A stretch of 64,000 nucleotides of DNA, taken from Dipteris shenzhenensis. Taxonomy: Eukaryota > Polypodiophyta > Polypodiopsida > Gleicheniales. Under the pieces are notes generated by a model, which searched no databases, was not told the origin of the DNA, and was given only the letters and a program-made list of their open reading frames with translations. Position 1 is the first letter of the stretch. The number at the start of each line of letters is the position of its first letter. A program made the translations under genes and the position numbers. Of the stretch, positions 11,401-24,100 are shown piece by piece. The DNA lies in assembly GCA_047967505.1 (NCBI GenBank), contig CM106539.1. One strand, 5' to 3'.

Positions 11401-12617
11401 GCATTTGTGCCTTGAGAAGGATGAAAACCTTATGTGATTGGAGTGCAATAGAAAGTTTATGGGGTGTTTGAGCTCCTCCAAATTGCCAAAACACATTCTA
11501 ATGGAGAAAGTGGAAAAGAATGCAATATGGAGAGTTGGAGCACTCACAAAGTGTAAAATGATTTTCTACTGAAGAATGTGCAAGAAAATGTGAGAAGATT
11601 TAACTTTGAAAGAAAGGAATCCAGAGGATAAAAAATCATAGCAGCCAGAGAGCATTGCCTAGGAGCACCCTTATCTTTTGCCAGGCTGATCAGCATCACT
11701 TTGCTATCTCAACACCTTTGTACACATCCGAAACATGTAGTTTTGAGGGGAGGGCTACTTTAGTAGCCCTTTAGTTTGTTTAAGTGGAAAATGTGGAAAC
11801 CGACCTCAAGGCAAACAAGAGGGCGGTATTAGACAACTAACCAGCTAATATTTTCACATTAAAATATTCAACACATAAATCAAATACACATTAGGAGCTA
11901 GAGTGCTCCTGCTCAGTTATAGGGACACAAATTGGCCCCAAACCCTTAGTACCCCTTTTGGGTATTTCTTTATTAGTTGGAGAAACTAGCCAATAAGATA
12001 CACAATTCAATCTCACTTCAATTCAATGCGTTTCCCACTCTCAGTAGGCATCAATATTCCTAGCAATAACCTTGTTGTGCTTTTCTCTCACACCCCAAAT
12101 GGCAATAGGACTCCATCTTTATTCAAACATCTGCATAAGACTTGGAGTTGTTGCTAGTAGCCCATGTAGGGTTACAGTACTCCCCTCACTACCACAGGTG
12201 CCCAAGGGTTCATTGAAATACCCAAGCAATGGGTGAGAGCATAATTAGTTTGTCCACAACCCCAGGAATAAGAACCTAAAGTGCAAACATCCACTGTGAA
12301 CCACCCTGCCAACTAAGTCTCTCCAAAATAGCTCACAATTAAAAGCAATCACAATGAGGCATGTTTGAACTCTTAGCTAGCCCGGTGCTCATTCACAAGC
12401 TAATGCATTATGGAAGGATCTCCTCCTCTTCTTTCACAATTAGGTTTTGAACGGCCTTAGCCCTAAATGCCTATAGAGCCAAGTCTATATATGAAACGAC
12501 AATGGGGCATACTACAAGGAAAGTAGAAGTTAATATGTTATCATAAATGGAGAAATCACAAAGAAATATGAAACAATAGTATATCAAAAGCAACCCATTA
12601 TGTACTTTTGAGGATAG
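11401..12617. other. Intergenic; no gene seen
   Basis: No domain or RNA gene recognised. A short inverted repeat (GGGCTACTTTAGTAGCCC) occurs at about 11753-11770. Confidence 0.45.
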
Positions 12618-12974
12618 GTTGAAAAGTTTGTCGATGAGAACGAGGAAGATGACCCATACTTTCAGTTGTTGTAGTGCACAAAACATAACCACAAGGTTGA
12701 GGAAACATTTAAGGATAATTGGGGAACAATCTATGAGAAGTGGGATGTAGTAGTTGGAGCTTTTTGGTACAAAAAAACATCCAAGAGAGGCCGCAATTAC
12801 AAACTGCTACATAAGAGTCCACAAACATGTGTGTACTCTCATCTAGTAAGAGCTATTAAGTTCCAAAGGCAACCTATGCCACAACGAAAGAAGGGTAAGA
12901 GTGTCTTAAAATTGGATTTAGACATGCATGAGTACATCCTGGGGTGTCTTGGAGTGGTGGACGAGGATGACTAA
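12618..12974 (+). pseudogene. Unrecognised coding fragment with one internal stop
   Basis: One frame stays open from 12618 to a TAA at 12972-12974, broken only by a TAG at 12672. The translation looks protein-like rather than random (KVEETFKDNWGTIYEKWDVV, then a basic KGKSVLKLDLDMHEYILGC, ending VVDEDD). The fragment has a Trp/Tyr-rich core, a basic patch and an acidic C-terminus. I do not recognise the family, and no start codon or upstream exon is clear. It may be the last exon of a decayed gene or transposon protein. Confidence 0.4.
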
Positions 12975-13126
12975 GATAGTACTAAAAAAATGTATGTAGT
13001 CTCATTGCAAGGAAACAATATGTCCACTTGTCCTAGAAAATGGAATTTGTATTTGAGACTATGCTTCTTTTTAGTATATCCCAAACAACCACTATGTTGG
13101 TTTTATTAAATTGTTTTTGTAAATCC

Positions 13127-14290
13127 CATGCTTGTTTTCAGTATATCCCGACAACCACCCACACTGGTTTCCCATAACGAATCCACACATCCAAAAATCC
13201 ATTCATCTTGTAATAATAGAAGCAAACCACCATGCTGGTGGCTGTTAATATCCTAGGGCAACCAACCACCATGCTAGTGATCACTTATCTTGCACTACTA
13301 CCGTGCTATCCCTACACTACTGCCATGCTATCCTAGAATTTGTTGCATAGTGCTATACTAAAACAATCCCCTTTAGACTATTTATTGTTTCGTTAATCGT
13401 CAGATTTCATCCCATGCCTATTTTTAGTATATCCGAACAACCACCACGCTGATTTCCCATAACGAATCCACACATTGTACAAATCCATTCATCTTGAATA
13501 ATAGAAGCAAACCACCATGCTGGTGACTGTTAATATCCTAGTGCAACCAACCACCGTGCTAGCAGTAACTTATCCTGCACTACTACTGTGCTATCCCTAC
13601 ACTACTGCCGTGCTATCCTAAAATTTATTGCCCAATGCTATACTAAAATAGTTTCCTTTAGACTGTTTATCGTTTCGTTAACTGTCAGATTTCATCCCAT
13701 GCTTGTTTTTAATATATCCCAACAACCACCATGCTAGTTTCCCATAAGCAATTTACACATTGTACAAATCCATTCATCTTGTAAAAATAGAAGCAAACCA
13801 CCATGCTGGTGGCTATTAATATGCTAGTGCAACCAACCACTGCACTGGGGATAACTTATCCTACACTACTACTGTGCTATCCCTACACTACTGCTGTGCT
13901 CTCCTAAAATTTGTTGCATAGTGCTATACTAAAATAGTCCCCTTTAGACTATTTAGCATTTTGTTAACCGTTAGATTTCATCCCATGCTTGTTTTTAGTA
14001 TATCCCAACAACCACCGCGCTGGTTTTCCATAACAAATCTACACATCCTACAAATCCATGAATCTTATAATAATAGAAGCAAACCACCGTGCTGGTGGCT
14101 GTTAATATCCTAGTGCAACCAACCACCACATTGGCGATAACTTATCCTACACTACTACAGTGCTATCCCTATACTACTACTATGCTATCCTAAAATTTGT
14201 TGCACAGTGCTATACTAGAACAGTACCCTTTAGATTGGTTATCATTAACCGTCAGATTTCAACCACCGGGCTACTTAAAACATTTAAGTA
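13127..14290. repeat. Tandem array, about four copies of a ~285-bp unit
   Basis: Copies begin near 13127, 13417, 13702 and 13986 with ATGCTTGTTTTTAGTATATCC. Each contains several copies of a shorter word, CCACCATGCTGGTGG or CCACCGTGCTGG, and two of CTACTGCCGTGCTATCC, so the unit itself has an internal sub-repeat. Copies differ by about 5-10% by eye. No coding potential. Confidence 0.88.
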
Positions 14291-15735
14291 CTAACATGGA
14301 AGCATGTTAATACAAAATCAGGTATTACGAGCACCATGAGAAAGTCCACAAGTCTAAGAAATGTCTGCAAGATTTTTATATTTTCAAAATACAATGACAT
14401 TTTGCAACTCAAGGAAATTCCAGACTCCCAACTATCCTATCAACCTCTCTATAACAAGCATCTCCTAGCTCTTTAGGCCAGTCTGATTGACGATGGTAGA
14501 CCTCATCACACACTCAGATTACACACTGCTTGCTTGACTCTACTGACTTGTATGCCCATAGTAACTCCTCCTTTTGCTAGGGGTCCTCTTCATCTTGGTC
14601 TTTGCGCTCTATACATTTTCATGCTGCCTCTATCATGTCTTGCCAAAAGAAACCTACATCATGAGCTTGACAAGTACCTTAAAGGAGCATGAAAAACAAT
14701 AGCCACAGAAATTAATACTCACCGTCTTTGCCGACTCCAAGTAATACACCCACCATCGAAGCATGTCTTGCTTGCAGCTATTTTCCTCCTTCTTCTTCGA
14801 GTCTGTTTCTGTGAGGATGTCATTCAACATTGTTTTTAGATAGAATAAAAGCATTCCAAAGTTTTTTGGGTATACCATATATTTGTAGTAAGTGGATCGG
14901 CAGTGGGTGTATCGGTGTACAGAGTTTGGATTGGTGTACAAAGTTTGGATCGGTGTACAGAGTTTTGGGGCTAGATTTCATAATGGGCTTTTAGTTGTGT
15001 TTGCACTGCACTTAAATAGGGACAGAGTTCATTGAGTCTGACCTTCTCAATCTTCAGTTTCATGTTAGTTGTCTACTCAAAATCTTTGAGTTCATTAAGC
15101 CCAACCTTCTCATTCTTCAGTCTCATGTTAGTTGTCTAATCAAAATCTTGCATCTCACATTAATTCTCTAATTGAAACCTTTCATCTCACATTAGTTGAC
15201 TTTTTAGTCTCACATTAGTGATCTAATCGAAATCTTTCATCTCACATTACTTGTCAAATCGAAATCTTTCATCTCACATTATGGTCCTTGGCATGGATCA
15301 AAGTACACTATCTAGTCACATAGTTGAGAAAACATTGCCCAACTAAACTCTAGAGAAGATTAAAAATTCAATAGATTACACACATATTATAGAGATTACA
15401 TCTCAAAGACTTCTTTCCTCACATTACATCTCAAGGACTCCTTGTTGAGCTCCCTGATCGCAGGCTTGGCCCTCCTTGCCCCTTTCTAGAATGGGGTTGG
15501 TTCCTTCCTATAGGGGCCTGGCCCCTCCCTTCATGCCACTTCTTCTTTCCTTGATTTGAGCTTCCTTGTTGTAGGCTTGGCCCTTCTTGCTCCTTTCGTG
15601 AAGGGGGTGGTTTCTCCCTTGAAGCTCCTTTTCCTCACAGTCCTCGCAGTCAAGGCTTGTTGGTCTTGGCCTTCGTCAATTTATACTCCTTATCTTTTGT
15701 ATCTTTGGCCCAAATGGAAAATTGAGCTACATCAT
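14291..15735. other. Intergenic with several short tandem repeats
   Basis: Contains three copies of a ~25-bp GGTGTACAGAGTTTGGAT unit (14900-14965). A ~38-bp repeat around CATCTCACATTAGTTG lies at 15060-15280. A diverged pair of GGCTTGGCCCTTCTTGC segments lies at 15460 and 15570. No gene is supported. Confidence 0.55.
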
Positions 15736-17133
15736 CTACTTTCTCGTCGTAGATAGCTGTAGCAGGCAGGCACATTTGATTGTCCATGACCTAGGCAATG
15801 GCAAATGGCATTTTATACATAGCGATTTTGCATGCACAAACACCCCAAAGCAAAAAATGTGCACAGGGTGGTAGCATGCAAGAAATCGGATATAGTACTC
15901 ATCTATGATGGGGGTATGGTAGACCATGCATTTTGGACCCTGATGCATAGCAGGATAGGCATCCAATTCAACTATTGTGGCCAACAATACATCAATCTTG
16001 CTCTGTACATGACGAAGTTGCTTCTTGATTCCTTCCTCCCTCATCCTATCTTTGCTCACTCTATGTAATAGCTTCATCTGAATCCCTCGGCATCTATTTA
16101 AGCTGCTTAAATTGCTCAAAAACATCAACATTGGCCGTTTCCAAGACTTCCACTCTATTTTGAAAATCTCTCAGGACAATAGATTGCTTTTCATAACTGT
16201 CGAAAGCCAGGGCAAGCTCATGCACAACCCTATCGTAATCTTGTTGCAGGGTCTTGTAGCTTACTCTTTGGACTTCCAAAAGTGTTAAAAAAAACAACCC
16301 TCACTATGGCTGATGCAAATTGCTCCACCGTGTATGCTCTCTACATCCTTCTTGCCCTGGAGAGCTGCCTCATTGTCTTTTCTACCTCGGCTGATCTGTG
16401 CCCCATCCTTCCTGGCCTTGAAGCTCTCTCGTGGTTCCTGCATCACCTTTCTGGTTTCTACATTCTCCCTTTTTCAGCTCCTCCATCATCTGGTTTTTTT
16501 CAATGTTCAATGCATTCTGCATGTTGCAGAGCCATTTGTGAAGACCCTCCTTTTTGGCTCTCTGATCTTCAAGCTCCTTTCGCATCATTTCTAGCTCCTT
16601 GTCTGCCATGTCCCCATCACTCCTCACTTATCCAAGCCTATCTCAAAGCTCCTTCATGTGCTTCTCTGCTTCTTCTCTTCTATGCATTTCCATGTCGACC
16701 ATTTTTGTAGTGGCCTCAGCTTGCTCTTGTGCCTCCTCTACCTTGGCTTCTGCACCTTCCCTGAGACTTTTCTCAAATTGCGTTGCCTTTGTTGCATCGA
16801 TGACTTTCTCTTGTATAGATAAGTCACCTTCTGAGACATCTTCTTATCATATTTCTCAAAAATCCCTTTGAGGATAGATGCCATCAGGTGCATTGCAACT
16901 CCAGCGAATTGAGATGACAATTGGGATTTGCCATCCATGCAATTCTTCAAGTTGGTTAAAATGCTCTTAGAGATCACCCTTGAGAAAGATACATCACGTC
17001 CTTTTAATTGCTCTACTGCTGCTTGAACCTACCAAAACTTCACGGTTCCTCTCGTATCAGGAAAGAAGTGAATGGTCTTCAGCACATCTTGGAGGTCTAT
17101 TGGCAAGCTAGAAATCTTGACTCCACCTCAATA
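15736..17133 (-). pseudogene. Frameshifted coiled-coil protein gene fragment, family unknown
   Basis: Reading right to left on the minus strand, consecutive frames form one protein-like chain. It opens with a globular piece (SLPIDLQDVLKTIHFFPDTR, then VISKSILTNLKNCMDGKSQ). A long heptad-rich region rich in Lys, Glu and Gln follows (MADKELEMMRKELEDQRAKK, VVHELALAFDSYEKQ). The end is Cys/His-rich (CYHPVHIFC, CIKCHLPLP). At least three frame changes and one stop (about 17030) break it. The Cys/His tail could be a small zinc-binding module. I do not recognise the family. Confidence 0.45.
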
Positions 17134-17834
17134 TTTTCAGAGTAGAGTACTCTAGACTTGTTGGGGGGGCCGTAATCTAAGTCTTGGCAATGTGCATGGT
17201 CTTTGGCCTCTCCATCGTATCCTCCTTTGGCTCCCTAAAAAAATTTAATGCAACAATCTAGACTGGTGGAAAATAGAGTTGTCCAAATTCCTCTTGCTCA
17301 CACGAGGCTCTCAACAATGGTTGGATATAATCTTTTGGCCCCTAAGGCTCTCAATGATCTTTTGGCTCACTAGATGTAATGTTTTGCTCTCTAAGGCTCT
17401 CAACAATTGCTGAGTTTTTATTACATTTATGTTATCTCTTTTTGTTCAATTTGAGGCTCTCAGTATGCACAGTTGTTAACTTTTATATTTGAATGGTTAT
17501 GGTCGCTAGCTGTAATCTTTTTGCCTTTAACGCTCTTAGAAATTGCCAAGTATTTATAAATGTAAGATCCTCTATTCAATTTTTTCTTGGTATAAGTTGT
17601 TAATTTTTATATAACCCATTATTGGACATAGATGTACATTGTAATATCTTCAATTTTTACTCGATAAATTGTACTTTTTTCCTCATTTATGTTTACTATA
17701 ATAGGACTAAAATACCAAGAAAGATGGACTACAATTTCCTTGGTTTATGACCAAAATACCGCTAAAATAACTCCAACGACCCACCATTGTGGTTGCATGG
17801 AGATACATCTAGAAAAATACAATTAAACTTTCAG
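17134..17834. other. Intergenic; no gene seen
   Basis: AT-rich DNA with repeated phrases of the type AAGGCTCTCAACAATTG at 17300-17540. No gene is supported. Confidence 0.45.
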
Positions 17835-18000
17835 AAAATGCAATTGATGATATGGCCCTTGAGGGGTCCCCTCTAGGGGCAAGGGCCATATCGACATGCA
17901 TTATACAATATCCAAGATGCCATTGGATAGAAATGGCATGTTTAGATGGCCCTTGCCTCTAAAGGGGACCCGTCAAGGGCCATATCATCAATTGCATTTT
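17835..18000. repeat. Foldback with ~55-bp arms (MITE-like or hairpin precursor)
   Basis: The segment at about 17835-17889 is the reverse complement of about 17946-18000 with only a few mismatches; both arms contain GATATGGCCCTTGA. The loop is about 56 bp and contains a smaller inverted pair (GACATGCA and TGCCATTTC-like words). I found no flanking target duplication, so a MITE is only one explanation. A long-stem hairpin RNA is another. Confidence 0.7.
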
Positions 18001-19486
18001 GCTTGGTTGCACAATGGAATACATTTTCCTTGGTACATAAATATATAACTCCAAGAATCAACGTGGTGGTTGTCATAGATCTCCTTCTATTTGCCAGCGC
18101 ATTGGTTATCATAGACCTCCTCTTGTAATACGTAAAAATAGGTAATGGAGCTATAACTCCAAGAACCAGCACGGTGGTCTCTCCAAGACAACCTTGAATT
18201 TTGGGCAATGATAGGTCGTCAGACTAGACACTACGATGAGGCGATGCTAGAATGATAGATTGCATCTGAGTATTATGTCAAAAACTAGTGCGGTGGTCTC
18301 TTTAAGACAACCTATGATTTTCATGGGCTGCAGGAAAAGATGCGGCAAAAGGCTGCATGATGACAGGTGGTCAAGCCCGAGACAGCCCGAGACAGCTACA
18401 ACAGTGCTCAGAATGATAGATTGTGTCTAATTATTATGCCAAGAAGTAGAGTGGCAGTCTCTCCAACCCAACCTTCAATTTTAATGATCTGCATAGGTGC
18501 GATGCCCAGTGACACGTGGTAAATTTGCAACACAAGTCAGCGTCGTGATGATAACTGGTCAAGCGGCTTAGGCCAGAAACTGCGTTGCACAAAGCAGTGT
18601 AGAGATGTCGTGTGTCGAGCTATCCAGTGTTCAGAATAAATAGATTTCATCTCATTATTACGCCAGTGCACCTTCATGACATTGAGAAAATTTTCGGCGA
18701 ATGTGGGTTTGCACAAAATTCAAATATTCACCCAGAAGTGCATCGTGTTGCGGCCCCAAAATGGCTCAAAAATAGTTCTGCGATTGGCTACACCCAAGCA
18801 AATGTTGAGAGAGAGAGAGAGAGAGAGAGAGAACTGACTTCCTTGGAAATTTAAAACAAAATAAAAAAGCTTAATAGTTTGGAAGTTGTTGCATACACAA
18901 TGGGTTGGAAAGAAATTCATATGTTGCAACATTATGAAAAGTTTGCCAATTTGTGCAATAGTTTGAGGTGAAGACAAAACCAACAATAGTGTAGAATGAA
19001 GGAGGAATCGAAGTTTGTGCTACTTATACTTAACCTAATTAAAAAGCTACCCGATCTTAGGTAGAAGTTAAGTTATAAGAGGCAGGGAAAGAAGAGGGAG
19101 TAGTGTGCTGAGTTCTCTGTCCCTGATTTGAGTTGATAGATTAGGAAGTGTTCATTGCAAGCCGAGGTGGCTTGGTTGTACATAGTGATTCTAATTGAAT
19201 GAATGAGAAATAGTCTCTCTTCTGGGCTTCCACTTGTTAGTTTCATGCCTTCCCTAAAATCCCTACTCCCTCCTCATTCTCTCATGAGTCACTCCTAAGT
19301 TTCAAATATTCCTCCTCCATTCTCACTCCTTATTTTCAAATCTTTCTCCTTCATCCTTGTTGACCTCCTTCTCCTCCTCCTATGTAATCCCTCATCCCCT
19401 TCCCCTTATCCTAGGTAATCTCTTCTCTCTTCTCTCCTCTCCTCTCTCCATCCCTCCTCTCCTCACATGTCTCCCTCCCTCCTGCT

Positions 19487-19522
<36 letters not shown>

Positions 19523-20725
19523 GCGCGCGCACGCACGCACACACACACACACACACACCTTGTCTTATAAATCCACACTCTTGATGCCCTCACAAATTGC
19601 CCTAGGATTTCCCCCCCCCCACACACACATACACAATCATTCAGATCCTTAGTTCCCCCATATCCAACACAATTTTCTCTTTGAAGTCATAGAAGATTTC
19701 CCTCACACATACACAATATTAAACTTTTTCAATTCCTTTATTTAATCCCTAAATTAATAAGCCTCCCAATCCCCCTCTATTTTCCCCCCCCCGCTCCCCT
19801 TCACAAAATAACCATTTAGATTGTAAATTTTTCACCTTCACAAAGGAGTAACCTCTTAATGTCACTTTCAAGACTTTCCTTTTATTTAATGTCACTTTTT
19901 TACTTATATCCCCTATTTCTTGTGCAACTAACCACCTTTGTCAGTTTCAAAACCCTTCTTACTTTTGAAGCTTTGCCCAAATTCATTGTGTACTTTTGGT
20001 CAGAGCTTATGCTTTTATGGTTCGCACCTGAACATTGCTAGTCAAAAGTGAGAGTGAAGTTTGAATCCCTTAGAGTTGCTGTGTCAACCCCATTTGATTC
20101 ATATGAACTCACTCGAACTTTTCATTGAGAGCAGTGGTGAATTCATTGAAGGCAGTCTTCGTTAATCAAATCATCGTAGAGGCCCTGGTCATCATCTGCC
20201 CTTCGTGTATTTCAGTGGCTATGTCATGGTCACTAGTCCTAGTTATTTTCTTTAAGGTTTGTTGGAGTTTCACTATTTGGTTGGCAATATGAGGCTAAGA
20301 TTGTGTTAGTCTTGGACACCTTTCAACCGATTACTTATCCTCAAAATTTACCCCCCAACTAAACTGCAACCTGCCCTTTAACCAAACCTCTTTCCAACCC
20401 TAACATAACCTAATCTTATCATTTCTTTCCCCCACACACTCTCTCACCTCCCAAGACCTAAGTTTCTTTACCTTGTACGTTATAACCTCTCTTCTTTACC
20501 TAACATTTTGCTTACTTTTGATCAACACACACAACCCTTCATGAAACTCTGTATAAGAGTTTGCTTCCACTTTCTAATGGCTCTCCTTACCAAAAACGGA
20601 CAACTGTTCCAGACTCTTTGGCCCCTTTCCATAGATCCTCGACTCACATCATTCTCGCCTTCTTGCCAATCCACTGGCTTCTCTCACTCCCTCTACTTCT
20701 TGATTCCCTTACGACACCCTGGTTC
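18001..20725. other. Intergenic DNA with microsatellites; left flank of the CACTA insertion
   Basis: Contains diverged direct repeats around AACTCCAAGAACCAGCACGGTGGT at 18040-18300. Simple repeats are (GA)n at 18806-18832 and a compound (TC)n(AC)n(GC)n(AC)n tract at about 19487-19558. The rest is pyrimidine-rich with no supported gene. Confidence 0.6.
19487..19558. repeat. Compound (TC)n-(AC)n-(GC)n-(AC)n microsatellite
   Basis: TCTCTC runs pass directly into ACACAC, then GCGCGC and ACGCACGC, then ACACAC again. The alternating purine-pyrimidine part is of a kind that can adopt Z-DNA. Confidence 0.9.
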
Positions 20726-20824
20726 ATCCACTACTACACACGCATCCTATTGCGACGTTTACGTACCGACGATTAGCGCCCGCTTAGCGTTAATCGTCGG
20801 TATAAAAATCGGGTGTCGTAAATT

Positions 20825-20967
20825 GTCGCTATATAGCGACTTTTAATAAGCGTCGCTATATAGCGACGTTAGTAATGGTCGCTATATAGCGACTTTGAAA
20901 GGTCGCTATATAGCGACTTTAGTAAAAGTCGCTATATAGCGACTTTTAAAGGTCGCTATATAGCGAC
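20825..20967. promoter_or_regulatory. 5' subterminal repeats of CACTA: six GTCGCTATATAGCGAC palindromes
   Basis: Six perfect copies of a 16-bp palindrome in 143 bp, spaced 22-28 bp apart, with a degenerate half-site just beyond. In En/Spm, TNPA binds repeated subterminal motifs at both ends. By position these should be the equivalent sites; here each is a self-complementary palindrome. Confidence 0.85.
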
Positions 20968-21167
20968 ACTGAGACTATATTATAGCGACGTTTTACAGAG
21001 AGGTTTTTTTTTTTTTTTTAGCCTTAAAATTTATTTTCTTCCAATGACAAAATTTTTTAAATTTTCATACATGTTTGAGCTCATAGAGAAATAAAAAATG
21101 AGAGCATGTACATCAAGCCTTTGAAGCTCATATATTCATGTCCAAGTTGGAGATGAGAAAAATCAAA

Positions 21168-24100
21168 TTAAATAAGAGCATTTACATCAACTGTTTCATC
21201 TTGAGCCAAGTCTAAGGCGCCAAGCAAGTCTATCTCCAACTCTATACCGAGTTGATCTCCTATATCATCATCGTACTCTAGCATCGTACGTTCACCTAAA
21301 AGTATTTGATCATCTTCTTCAATTAAGCTTAAGTGTGGTGATTGATCTTGACGATTGTTTTCTTCCTCGTCAATATCGTGATCTCCATCCTCCTCCCGTG
21401 CGATGTCATTATGCGCATCTTCCTCTTGCCTCATATGGTGATCTACATCTTCTTCGCTAGATTCATCAATTGGATCCGGATTTGGTAGTGGCATCTCCAT
21501 ATCCACATCTCGATCTTCAAAAATCTGCTTACTTCGTGGTGCAACTTGGATCACGTACCACCATCTTGGATCAGAACGATCCGGATGAAAAACCACCTAT
21601 ATTGAAGATGAAAAATCACGTGCCAAATGTCGTCAATTATATATATATCAATGGACTTAAAAAACGAAAGCTTCGACTAATTAAATCATTAGTATGCACC
21701 TGCTCACAGTGCTCGGGAAGAACAAAAGTATCACTTTCATTGGTCCAATGTTTGGTGGAGTCTATTGCAAAGAGACCGCTACCATCTTTTCTCACAGTTG
21801 CATGGGGACCGTTGTAAGTAGTTCTAAACCATTTTACATCAAGAATGAAAATAGTAAATCGTCTGAAATCAATTTCATAGATGTCGCGTATGGTTCCACA
21901 ATAATCCAACTGTGAGGAGAGAAGATTGGTATCCGAAGCACTTGCTCGGCTATCTTGTGTGAAGTTAGCCATGACTCCACAATCATACGTGACTCTCTTT
22001 GAATCGATGCGTTCTATGCGAAAATGTCGTCCATATGACCATAATGCACTGTACTTTTTGTACTGTAAAAGAGCATCATTAAAACAATGAAGATGCACCT
22101 ATTTTATAGCATATATTGCCACAAATAATTACTTAATTACATCAAGAGATAAGAAACTTACATGCACCATACATCCAGATGATAACTCCCGCTCGCGCTC
22201 GTTTATTGTCTCTCCATCACGTTCGGCTTTACGTATAGCTAGTTGTAGCCAATCAAGTGACATGTGAGTAGGGAGAAGAGCCAGATCTCGTGGATATGGT
22301 TGTGATCGCCTGTACATTACTCTGAATCTCGTCCTTGCATTTATTCTTTCTGCTTTGGCCACTTCATATCTCTCAATCCACTTCTGCATCTCAGGGCTAT
22401 TGAGGATACAAAACTTATTGAATTTCTCCATTTGCTCTTCGCTCATCTTTCTTTCAATCCCTTTTCCTTGGGGGACCTCGCCAATGATGCGATCATCATC
22501 CTTGTTGTGCCAAGCTTGCGGCATATCAGGATCCGTGGATGCAAGAAACTCTGTGATATATACTAATGACTCTTGCACAAGCCATCCCTCTGCCATGCTT
22601 GCTTCTGGTCTTGCTCTTTGTCTTACAAACCCCTTTAAAGTTTTCATAAACCGCTCGAGAAAAAACATCCATCGATTATGAACGGTACCTGCTATAGCCA
22701 CCTCATCAACTATGTGCACAAGCAAGTGGACTTGAGTTGTCATAATGCTTGAGGGAAAGTGCTTCTCAAGCAAGCATACGGCTTCGATGGATTCCACCCT
22801 AGCCTTCTCGATGCTCGATATAGAGATCTCTTTTTGAGATATCCACCTATTTCACATGTCCATGCATATGTAAGATATTTGAGATATCCACCTATTTCAC
22901 ATGTCCATGAAGAAAATAGATAATGCGAATTGATAGTAAGCATACCTCACAATACCACAGATCTTGAATATAGCATTTCTAACATCTTCTTGTAAGCACC
23001 CTTTTATTGTAATTGGAAGGATGAACTATCAAAGCAACAATGAAATCATGTCAACAATATAACATAATAATAATTACGCTAATGCATCACTATTATCGGT
23101 ACACTAATTCTACTTAGAATACCTGTAAGACCTTGTGCCAATCATGGGACTTGAGGCCACTAAGCTTATTGTCCTTTGAAAATGCTCCTTTCAAGCAACG
23201 CATGTACCCTGTCGGTGTTTGAAAAGAGGCAATGTCTGCCTTGATCGCTGCCTCCTCCCTCGTAGAGAGGATCCACGTTGCTTTCAGGAGGACAACTTTT
23301 CCTGAAGCATGCACTTGGGGCCACAAACGAGACATCCTATTCATAGCACGCAAGTCTTCTCGCACTCCTCTCGAGTCCTTGGAACCAACCAAGTGTGCCC
23401 AAATGGTAGCCCCCACATTCTTAAAGATATGCATGGGATCCAAGAGATGATTGATTTGTAACTGACCCCAATAAGGAAGCTCGTGAAAGATCGATAGCCT
23501 CTTCATACCAGGAGGAGGTTCCTCTCCATTCTCCCTCCAAGCTTGAATCCAATCACTTGCTTTTAAATATGATGGTGGTGGATCAAGCTGACCTCCACGT
23601 GCGAGATGGTGGAGCGGAAGGTATCGAGCATGACCTTCATAAACATTTTTCCTCATGTGTTTGGAGTAGCGTGCAAGCAATTTCAGAGCGGGTCCACAAA
23701 CAGGACAAGCATGGTACCCACTTGTAACAAGCCCTGCACGCGTGCATGAATATGTTAGTACAAGACATGCGTGCAAAAGAGAGTAAAAAAAGCATAATCC
23801 CTCATTGTACATGTAAAGACATAACCACGTACCTGCGCACTCTCCATATCCTGGGTAGTCATGCATGGTCCACATCAAGATACCCCTGACGGAAATATCA
23901 TTGGTATGCCTAGGAGCTCTGGAAATATCAAAGACCTGCACTCCTCTCCATAATATCTGTAACTCCTCTATCAAAGGTGCCATGTACACGTCCATGTTTC
24001 TTGCCTTGTACTTTCCTGGCACAAGTAGTGCAAGCATGAGGTGTCCCTTTTTTATTGTTAGCCATGGTGGGATATTGTAATTCACCACGACTATGGGCCA

